From: Prevotellaceae bacterium
GTDB lineage: Bacteria; Bacteroidota; Bacteroidia; Bacteroidales; Bacteroidaceae
Direction: 5' to 3'
Length of the DNA: 7,605 nucleotides
NCBI GenBank assembly: GCA_030536165.1
Contig: JAUNQM010000117.1
Coordinates: 1 to 7,605 of the forward strand
Position 1 is the stretch's first letter; each line of letters starts with the position of its first letter. Below are positions 1 through 5,077 of the stretch, one piece after another. The position numbers and the translations under genes are program-made. The notes below the pieces were generated by a model. That model made no database searches and was not told where the DNA came from. It saw only the letters and a program-made list of their open reading frames with translations.

Positions 1-1
1 C

Positions 2-37
2 AGCACGAACAAGTTCGAAAACATCGTACGATTATGA
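2..37 (+). CDS. Possible C-terminal end of an upstream gene, cut by window edge
   Basis: One frame is open from base 2 to a TGA at 35-37 and would encode the last 11 residues STNKFENIVRL. Its stop overlaps the ATG of the following regulator gene as ATGA, the usual arrangement of translationally coupled neighbours. Eleven codons are far too few to identify a product, and the regulator frame is itself open to base 1, so this could be chance. Confidence 0.3.
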   Translation, partial: STNKFENIVRL

Positions 38-864
38 GTTACAAAACAAAATTAAGAATCGGAGAGTTCTCACAGATGATGCAAGTAACAGTGAAGACCT
101 TGCGTCACTACGAGCAGAAAGGACTTCTTCTGCCTGACGAGGTGGATGAATGGACTGGCTACCGCTACTACACGATTGACCAGATGCAAAAGCTGAACAA
201 TATCCGCGAACTGCAACGTCTTGGCTTTTCGTTGGATGAGATTAAGGATTTATACGAAGATGATTCGCACAAACCAAGCATCCGCCAACTGACTGCCAAG
301 ATAAAAGATACGGAATGCCAGCTACGCATGTTGATTGACCGTCGCACGAAACTGCTCAACTGGAGAAACTCCATAAAAGACATTAAGACTATGGACAAGT
401 TTTCTATTCAATCCTTGCCAGAGGTTATCGTGGCAAGCCACCGTGAAGTGATACCAAGCTATGAGGCAATAGGCGAGATGTGCTGCAACAAGATTGGCCC
501 AGAGATGCAACGTCTCGGGTGCAAATGCCCGCTCCCAGGCTATTGCTTCACTATCGAACACAACAAAGAATACCAGCCAACTGATATCGATATAGAATAT
601 TGTGAGCAGGTAGAGGAAATGGGGCAAGACAGCGAGATTATTCAATTCAAGAAACTTGCCGAAGTGCCAACAGCTATCTGCATGAAGCATTACGGGCCTT
701 ACGACCGCTTCTATGAGTCATATACAGAGCTTTTCAAATACATCGACGAGCACGGATACAAGATTACCGACCATCCTCGATGCTGCTACATTGATGGCAT
801 CTGGAACCAGGAAGACCCAGAGAAGTGGCTTTCAATTATACAGGTACCTGTTGAGAAAGCATAA
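34..864 (+). CDS. MerR family regulator with GyrI-like effector-binding domain (BmrR type)
   Basis: Likely a one-component transcription factor that binds DNA as a dimer and senses a small, perhaps cationic or drug-like, ligand. Residues 7-76 form the MerR winged helix-turn-helix: IGEFSQMMQVTVKTLRHYE, then the wing GYRYYT at 42-47 and the LGFSLDEI segment at 63-70. Residues 82-118 are a charged helix fitting the antiparallel dimerisation coiled coil. Residues 123-276 resemble the GyrI/AraC-type ligand-binding fold, including the KHYGPYDRFYESY segment at 218-230 and the terminal IIQVPVE strand. At 276 residues it is close to BmrR (about 278). The ligand domain is rich in cysteine (C150, C151, C163, C165, C171, C190, C216, C250, C251). 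The frame stays open upstream to base 1, but the ATG at 34 sits just before the HTH, as expected for MerR proteins. No Shine-Dalgarno is seen. The target genes are not in the window; the following genes are convergent. Confidence 0.93.
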   Translation: MSYKTKLRIGEFSQMMQVTVKTLRHYEQKGLLLPDEVDEWTGYRYYTIDQMQKLNNIRELQRLGFSLDEIKDLYEDDSHKPSIRQLTAKIKDTECQLRMLIDRRTKLLNWRNSIKDIKTMDKFSIQSLPEVIVASHREVIPSYEAIGEMCCNKIGPEMQRLGCKCPLPGYCFTIEHNKEYQPTDIDIEYCEQVEEMGQDSEIIQFKKLAEVPTAICMKHYGPYDRFYESYTELFKYIDEHGYKITDHPRCCYIDGIWNQEDPEKWLSIIQVPVEKA

Positions 865-902
865 AAAAATCTGCCAAGCCTACTTAAATGAGCTTGGCAG
901 AT
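862..902 (-). terminator. Intrinsic terminator of the minus-strand gene run
   Basis: An 11-bp perfect stem pairs ATCTGCCAAGC (869-879) with GCTTGGCAGAT (892-902) around a 12-base loop. On the minus strand it lies 10 bases past the glycosyltransferase stop and is followed by seven consecutive U residues (complement of 863-869), the textbook intrinsic form. Those same bases hold the TAA of the convergent regulator gene. The plus-strand side has only a weak T-containing tail (GTGTTATTACTT), so termination of the regulator transcript here would be less efficient, though the hairpin could still protect its 3' end. Confidence 0.88.
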
Positions 903-912
903 GTGTTATTAC

Positions 913-1854
913 TTAATCGAGAAATTCTTGTTCATTATATATAGGGCGACGTTTGACTTCACGATAGATTTTCCCTACGTATGCCCCGACACTTCCAAGA
1001 GCAATCAGTATGACTCCACCTACGAACCATACCGAAAGAATAAGTGATGCCCAACCGTGGACAGCCGTTCCGTTAAGGATGGAAATGAGCACGTAGATAG
1101 CTATAAGTATGCTGATGAAGATGAAAATTACGCCTGTATAGACCACGTAATAGAGAGGCTTGGTAGAGAAAGACGTGATGCCGTCGAGTGCGAGACCGAG
1201 CATCTTGCTCAATGTGTATTTCGACTGACCAGCCTTGCGTTCGCTGAGCACGTCTTCAACCGTCGTCGATGGGAAGCCTATCTGCGGTATCATGCCACGG
1301 AGATAGAGGTTACGCTCAGGATATTTCGACAACGCCTCGACCACTCGCTTGCTGAGAAAACGGAAATCAGCATGGTTATAGACCATATCGACACCCATCT
1401 TTTTCTGCATTTTATAGAACATCTCTGCCGACGTGCGCTTCAACCATGAATCAGCCTTACGCTGCACTTTGACACCATAGACCACGTCGTTGCCCTTTGC
1501 GTAGGCATCAACCATCTTCTCAATGCACTTGATGTCGTCTTGCAGGTCTGCGTCGATTGTAACTACGGCATCGCTCATATCCTTTGCCTTCATCATTCCT
1601 GCCCAGATAGCACCTTGGTGGCCTACATTGTGGGCAAGGTTCAGACCTTTAATGAAGTCGTACTCGCTGTGAAGACGGCAGATGACGTCCCACGTGGAGT
1701 CCTTGCTTCCGTCGTTGACGAAGAGTGCGAAACTATCCTGACTGATTTTATTTTTGCAGCGCAGGTCGTTGAAGAGTTTGTTGAGCTGGCGTGCCGTGAT
1801 TCCAAGCACTTCCTCTTCGTTGTAGCATGGCAGAACTATAGCTAAGCGAATCAT
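913..1854 (-). CDS. GT2 family polyprenyl-phosphate glycosyltransferase (DPM1/ArnC/GtrB-like)
   Basis: Predicted inner-membrane glycosyltransferase that moves a sugar from a nucleotide donor to a polyprenyl (undecaprenyl) phosphate on the cytoplasmic face. The GT-A domain fills residues 1-230: the opening strand with PCYNEEEVL (9-17), NDGS (47-50), LAHNVGHQGAIWAG (73-86) and DADLQD (101-106), whose aspartates bind the metal and nucleotide sugar. HADFRFLSKR (161-170) and the SKYTLSKMLGLALDGI segment (211-226) are typical of the DPM1/GtrB branch. Two hydrophobic helices follow at about 235-260 and 270-295, then a basic tail (KIYREVKRRP). The 313-residue length is normal for this branch. The gene lies 86 bases after the deacetylase with a repeat-filled gap and no visible promoter, and an intrinsic terminator follows. 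Sugar specificity cannot be read from the sequence. Confidence 0.93.
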   Translation of the reverse strand: MIRLAIVLPCYNEEEVLGITARQLNKLFNDLRCKNKISQDSFALFVNDGSKDSTWDVICRLHSEYDFIKGLNLAHNVGHQGAIWAGMMKAKDMSDAVVTIDADLQDDIKCIEKMVDAYAKGNDVVYGVKVQRKADSWLKRTSAEMFYKMQKKMGVDMVYNHADFRFLSKRVVEALSKYPERNLYLRGMIPQIGFPSTTVEDVLSERKAGQSKYTLSKMLGLALDGITSFSTKPLYYVVYTGVIFIFISILIAIYVLISILNGTAVHGWASLILSVWFVGGVILIALGSVGAYVGKIYREVKRRPIYNEQEFLD

Positions 1855-1859
1855 TTTAT

Positions 1860-1899
1860 ATTTACGGATTTACTGATTTACAGATTTACGAATTTATTG
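1860..1899. repeat. Tandem octamers ATTTACNN, left of repeat core copy 1
   Basis: Five consecutive 8-base units read ATTTACGG, ATTTACTG, ATTTACAG, ATTTACGA and ATTTATTG. The last overlaps the first bases of the 48-base repeat core. The run ends six bases before the start codon of the glycosyltransferase gene, so on the transcript it forms nearly the whole proximal leader (GUAAAUCN units). Confidence 0.85.
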
Positions 1900-1944
1900 C
1901 GCTCCATTGGTGCTCAAGCGAGCAAGTTTGGAGTCTATATTTAC
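1897..1944. repeat. 48-base hairpin-forming intergenic repeat core, copy 1
   Basis: This core matches 2750-2797 at 41 of 48 positions with no gaps. It contains an inner stem TGCTC (1911-1915)/GAGCA (1920-1924) with a 4-base loop, a 4x4 internal loop, and an outer stem CTCCA (1902-1906)/TGGAG (1929-1933). It lies in the gap between the deacetylase and glycosyltransferase genes, and its last bases (1941-1943) are the deacetylase stop codon. No insertion-sequence ends or target duplications are visible. Confidence 0.85.
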
Positions 1945-1962
1945 GGATTTATTGATTTATTT
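1939..1962. repeat. Tandem octamers right of repeat core copy 1, inside a coding end
   Basis: Three octamers, ATTTACGG, ATTTATTG and ATTTATTT, continue the same 8-base pattern on the other side of the core. Read on the minus strand they encode the last residues of the deacetylase (about NKSINP) and its TAA, so this gene appears to end inside the repeat. Confidence 0.75.
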
Positions 1963-2732
1963 GTCGATTGAACAAACTCATGATAAGTGACGAAGTGCTC
2001 GCCTCTTGACTTCAGTTTCTTTATCAGACGGTCGAGGCGTTGTTGCATCTGTTGTCCACTATGGTTCTTGATTATGAACGGCATCTTGAACTCTGGATGC
2101 TGCTTCAGCTCGTAGAACTCCCACGGATGGAAATAGGTGTCAAAGTATCCGTCGTGCTTCAGCACTCGCTTCACGAGCATGAAGTATAGCCATTCTGGGA
2201 AGTTATGGAGTGCAAGCCAGAATAGAGGAATCCTCAGCAACGGCGACACAGATGCAGGGATTTGCATCACGCCATCCTTCACGAAATAGGTTCGTGGAGT
2301 TGTGAGGTGCATATATCGCCCTGGTATGAATGCAGGGTTGAGCGATGAGTTGTACTCATAGCCGTTTGCCTTTATGTCGGCATCGCTTACGGGGAACATG
2401 CGTGGCTGGCGATAACCGTAGCATGTAATTCCCATAAGGCTTTCGATTATCTCCTTCGAGTTCTTTACGTCAGTAACCTTTGGTTGCCAATGATCACAAC
2501 CGTGACAGGCAATCTCGTGACCTTCCGACTGAATGCGTCGCATCACTTCAGGGGCATTCTGTGCGAAGTTTGCTGTGCAGAAGAATGTCGCTTTTACGTT
2601 GTTTGCCTTGAGCGTGTCGAGTATCTTGTTCGTGCCATCGACCGATACTTTCATTCCCTCTTCGAGAGAAAACTCAACGCCATGCTCGCGTGGCACGTCA
2701 AACTCTTCGGTATCGAAACTAAGTAAAATCAT
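1941..2732 (-). CDS. Cytoplasmic NodB-type polysaccharide deacetylase (DUF3473/ArnD-like)
   Basis: Predicted carbohydrate esterase family 4 enzyme that removes an N-acyl group from a sugar, using a metal ion. The NodB motifs are in order: SFDTEEF at residues 5-11 with the probable catalytic D7 and acidic E9/E10, CHGCDH at 76-81 giving metal ligands H77 and H81, GYRQPRMF at 106-113, and DTYFHPWEF at 198-206 with H202. The last motif is characteristic of the DUF3473-associated branch found in polysaccharide and exopolysaccharide loci. The 263-residue protein opens directly in the catalytic fold, with no signal peptide or membrane anchor, so it probably works in the cytoplasm. With the neighbouring GT2 enzyme this suggests a lipid-linked sugar substrate, as for ArnD or NaxD; that is inference. 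The final six or so residues come from an intergenic repeat. No Shine-Dalgarno is visible before the ATG. Confidence 0.9.
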   Translation of the reverse strand: MILLSFDTEEFDVPREHGVEFSLEEGMKVSVDGTNKILDTLKANNVKATFFCTANFAQNAPEVMRRIQSEGHEIACHGCDHWQPKVTDVKNSKEIIESLMGITCYGYRQPRMFPVSDADIKANGYEYNSSLNPAFIPGRYMHLTTPRTYFVKDGVMQIPASVSPLLRIPLFWLALHNFPEWLYFMLVKRVLKHDGYFDTYFHPWEFYELKQHPEFKMPFIIKNHSGQQMQQRLDRLIKKLKSRGEHFVTYHEFVQSTNKSINP

Positions 2733-2736
2733 TTTT

Positions 2737-2804
2737 ATTTACGGATTTCTTGCGCTCCACTGGTGCTCAGGCGAGCAAGCTCGGAGTTCAGATTTACAAT
2801 TTAT
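2737..2804. repeat. Composite intergenic repeat, copy 2 (core 2750-2797)
   Basis: The second copy fills most of the 73-base gap between the DUF3089 gene and the deacetylase gene. The core at 2750-2797 aligns without gaps to 1897-1944. The inner stem TGCTC (2764-2768)/GAGCA (2773-2777) is unchanged. The outer stem is CTCCA (2755-2759)/CGGAG (2782-2786), giving one C-A mismatch on the plus strand but a G-U wobble in minus-strand RNA. Octamer-like units flank it: ATTTACGG (2737-2744) and ATTTACAA (2792-2799). There are fewer flanking units than in copy 1. Confidence 0.85.
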
Positions 2805-2805
2805 T

Positions 2806-3750
2806 TTAATCCTCATGCTTTCCGTATGCTCTCAGCATTGCATTCTGTCTGATAGCATCGCGATAGAACTTTATATCCCAGCGGTGAAGATTGCCTTTCG
2901 GAAAGTAAGTCTCTTGTCCAGGAGTATAGTATTTACTCATATCAAGTCCATCAACGATAAGCACGTTATACGTCTTATCAACCGAAACAGTTGCCGTATC
3001 GCCCTTATATATTAATGCGGCAGGAGTTGAGTCCGTGGTCCAACTGATTGGGTTGATACACGTTGCGGCACCGTCGGTAATAGCATGCCAGATGCCATCA
3101 GGTGACGTAACCGAGTTGAATGAAATCGTCACGCCTTTGTCTGTAGCCGACATTGCAGGCTTAACATGTGGATGCTGCATATCTCCCTCTGAAAGTCTAT
3201 ACCCAAGCATGTAAGCAGCCACAAGGCGTTTGTATTGATTATCATTCATGTGCTTCAACAACGTGAGAGTATGGACTGCACCTTGACTGAAGCCAGCAAT
3301 GATAAAGCGTCGGCCGTTGTTATAGTGCTTCATATAGTAGTCGAAAACATCGCATACTTCTTTAGCAACAGCGACCATGCTATCAGCCTTGTGCTCTATT
3401 GGTGTTATGATTGACGACAATGTGAACTGATGATAATATGGCGAATAGAAGTTGACAGAGTCGCCAAACATAAAGTTTGCATAACTCATCTCCTTCTTAA
3501 ACACAGCCCTATCGTTATCATTGAGCGTCGCACGCACCATTTCCTTGCCATTAGCATCGACGGCCTTGCCTGCAACAGTAGATGTGATGTAGAAGACATC
3601 GACAAGGTTCTTGTCTATCTTCTTGTCGTTCTGATACCACATATCACTCCTATCCCATTGTGAATCCAACTGCGATGACCTTTCAGGAAACTGCTTATGC
3701 GAACAGCTCGCCATCAAGAGCAGGAAAAATATAGGCAAGAGTTTACTCAT
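2806..3750 (-). CDS. DUF3089 family alpha/beta-hydrolase lipoprotein
   Basis: Predicted serine esterase-like lipoprotein of unknown substrate. The N-terminus has K3, a hydrophobic stretch (LLPIFFLLLMAS) and a lipobox-like MASC, so the mature protein should begin at lipidated C16. The region just after C16 (SHKQF) lacks the acidic signal described for surface-exposed Bacteroidota lipoproteins, so a periplasm-facing position is more likely, though unsure. The body carries the nucleophile elbow AGFSQGA (152-158) with S155, the CINPISW segment (231-237) typical of DUF3089 proteins, VDGLD (266-270) as a possible acidic triad site, and NLHRWDIKFY (287-296) with H289 as the likely catalytic histidine. 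At 314 residues it is near full length for the family. It starts 18 bases after the U32 gene ends and precedes the deacetylase, which points to an envelope-related operon. The reaction is not known to me. Confidence 0.85.
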   Translation of the reverse strand: MSKLLPIFFLLLMASCSHKQFPERSSQLDSQWDRSDMWYQNDKKIDKNLVDVFYITSTVAGKAVDANGKEMVRATLNDNDRAVFKKEMSYANFMFGDSVNFYSPYYHQFTLSSIITPIEHKADSMVAVAKEVCDVFDYYMKHYNNGRRFIIAGFSQGAVHTLTLLKHMNDNQYKRLVAAYMLGYRLSEGDMQHPHVKPAMSATDKGVTISFNSVTSPDGIWHAITDGAATCINPISWTTDSTPAALIYKGDTATVSVDKTYNVLIVDGLDMSKYYTPGQETYFPKGNLHRWDIKFYRDAIRQNAMLRAYGKHED

Positions 3751-3768
3751 ATATATAATATGTGTTAC

Positions 3769-5010
3769 CTACTGTTGCACTAACTTATAAAGCTTATCCG
3801 AAGGGCGAACCTTTTCCGGCACAGGTATTGAGATGCTCTGACCTTTGAAAGCCTCTTCCACAGGCTGAAGATCGAAGCGGATTTCATCGGCTGTAAGGTA
3901 GATGACACCTGTCGTAGGGCCTGTGATAAGCAATTTGTCGCCTTTCTTCAGCGTGCCAGCTTCCATCTTGAATTCAGCCACACCGAGATTGCTGAAGTAT
4001 CTAACACCTTTCGCGATGTATTCCTTCTTTTCAGTAGCGTTGCTTCCGTAGTTCTTGTTCCATTCGCCAAGTCGCTGACCAAGATAGTAGCCATTCCAGA
4101 AGCCACGGTTGAAGACTGTGCTCAGTCTTTCATCCCAAAGATTCTTCTTCTCGTCGGTAAACGTACCTTCAACTGTTGCAGCTATTGCTTCCTTGTAGCA
4201 ACTGACCACAGTATATACATACTCTGCAGAGCGTGCACGGCCTTCAATCTTGAAAACTCTCACGCCGGCTTTCATCATACGGTCGATGAAGCGGATTGTC
4301 TTCAAGTCCTTAGGCGACATGACGTACTTGTTGTCTATCTCAAGTTCGTCACCAGTCTCACGGTCAGTGACAACATAGCTTCGACGGCAAATCTGCATAC
4401 ACTCGCCTCGGTTTGCACTTCTTCCTGCATTGTCTAACGACATATAGCACTTCCCGCTTATTGCCATGCAGAGTGCGCCGTGGCAGAACATCTCTATTCT
4501 TACGTGCTCGCCACTCGGTCCGCAGACATTCTGTTCCTCTATCTGGCGGTAAATCTCTGCCACTTGGTCGAGGTTAAGTTCGCGAGCCAGCACAACAACG
4601 TCAGCAAACTGTGCGTAGAACTTCAGTGCCTCAATGTTTGAGATATTGAGCTGCGTAGAAAGATGTACTTCCATACCACGCTGACGGCAATACAGCATCA
4701 CGGCAATATCGCACGCAATGATAGCAGAAATCTTTGCCTCTACAGCAGCATCCACTATCTCATGCATCGTCTCTATATCCTCGCCATAGATAACAGTATT
4801 TACGGTGAGATACGACTTCACATCATGCTCATGGCAGATTTGTGCAATCTCCTTGAGGTCGTCAATAGTGAAATGGTTTGCGCTATGTGAGCGCATGTTA
4901 AGCTTGCCGATGCCGAAATAAACGCTATTGGCACCTGCTTGCAAAGCCGCCGATAGGCTCTCGCGAGAACCTACCGGCGCCATGATTTCATATCTTGGAA
5001 CTGTGTCCAT
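3769..5010 (-). CDS. U32 family protein, probable tRNA 5-hydroxyuridine synthesis enzyme (TrhP/YegQ-like)
   Basis: The protein is labelled a U32 peptidase or collagenase-like protease by homology, but characterised relatives (TrhP/YegQ, RlhA) hydroxylate RNA bases, and TrhP makes 5-hydroxyuridine at the tRNA wobble position. The N-terminal APVGSRESLSAALQAGANSVYFG (11-33) fits the barrel domain. The U32 signature spans E173-S191 (E173, F175, G178, C181, G186, C188, S191). C181, C188, C204 and C208 match the four-cysteine pattern thought to hold an iron-sulfur cluster. KIEGRARSAEY (254-264) and a C-terminal beta domain (about 330-413) follow. At 413 residues it is near the single-barrel YrrO/YegQ size. 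I chose ATG 5010, just before the conserved start (MDTVPRYE). A longer in-frame start at 5175 would add 55 non-conserved residues and overlap pnp, so I reject it. It lies 67 bases after pnp with no promoter seen. Confidence 0.92.
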   Translation of the reverse strand: MDTVPRYEIMAPVGSRESLSAALQAGANSVYFGIGKLNMRSHSANHFTIDDLKEIAQICHEHDVKSYLTVNTVIYGEDIETMHEIVDAAVEAKISAIIACDIAVMLYCRQRGMEVHLSTQLNISNIEALKFYAQFADVVVLARELNLDQVAEIYRQIEEQNVCGPSGEHVRIEMFCHGALCMAISGKCYMSLDNAGRSANRGECMQICRRSYVVTDRETGDELEIDNKYVMSPKDLKTIRFIDRMMKAGVRVFKIEGRARSAEYVYTVVSCYKEAIAATVEGTFTDEKKNLWDERLSTVFNRGFWNGYYLGQRLGEWNKNYGSNATEKKEYIAKGVRYFSNLGVAEFKMEAGTLKKGDKLLITGPTTGVIYLTADEIRFDLQPVEEAFKGQSISIPVPEKVRPSDKLYKLVQQ

Positions 5011-5039
5011 TTCTGTCAAAATTGGTTTTGGAGTGTAAT

Positions 5040-5056
5040 TTCTATATAATATAGAA
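5040..5056. repeat. AT-rich perfect palindrome between pnp and the U32 gene
   Basis: TTCTATATAATATAGAA has 8-bp perfect arms around a single central A. It sits in the middle of the 67-base spacer. It is too AT-rich and lacks a U-tract, so it does not look like an intrinsic terminator; it might be a protein-binding site, a weak RNA structure or chance. Confidence 0.6.
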
Positions 5057-5077
5057 TATCCTGCCCCATACCTTACT

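Noticed and set aside
6..17. Inverted repeat CGAAC-AA-GTTCG as a MerR operator
   Set aside because: It is only 5 bp per arm, lies in what may be the coding end of an upstream gene, and no promoter with the long MerR-type spacer is visible around it.
1057..1449. A 130-codon plus-strand frame inside the glycosyltransferase gene
   Set aside because: It is antisense to a clearly conserved GT2 coding region and resembles no protein family; its openness is explained by the codon use of the real gene.
1855..2805. The paired repeats as ends of a mobile element carrying the deacetylase gene
   Set aside because: The copies are direct, have no transposase between them, no terminal inverted repeats and no target duplication, and the deacetylase fits the operon's theme.
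2533..3015. A 160-codon plus-strand frame spanning the deacetylase start, the repeat and the DUF3089 end
   Set aside because: It crosses two well-supported minus-strand genes and the repeat between them and has no recognisable features.
5025..5040. A decayed third copy of the 48-base repeat (shared TTTGGAGT) in the pnp-U32 spacer
   Set aside because: Only eight consecutive bases match and the hairpin half is absent, so chance is sufficient.
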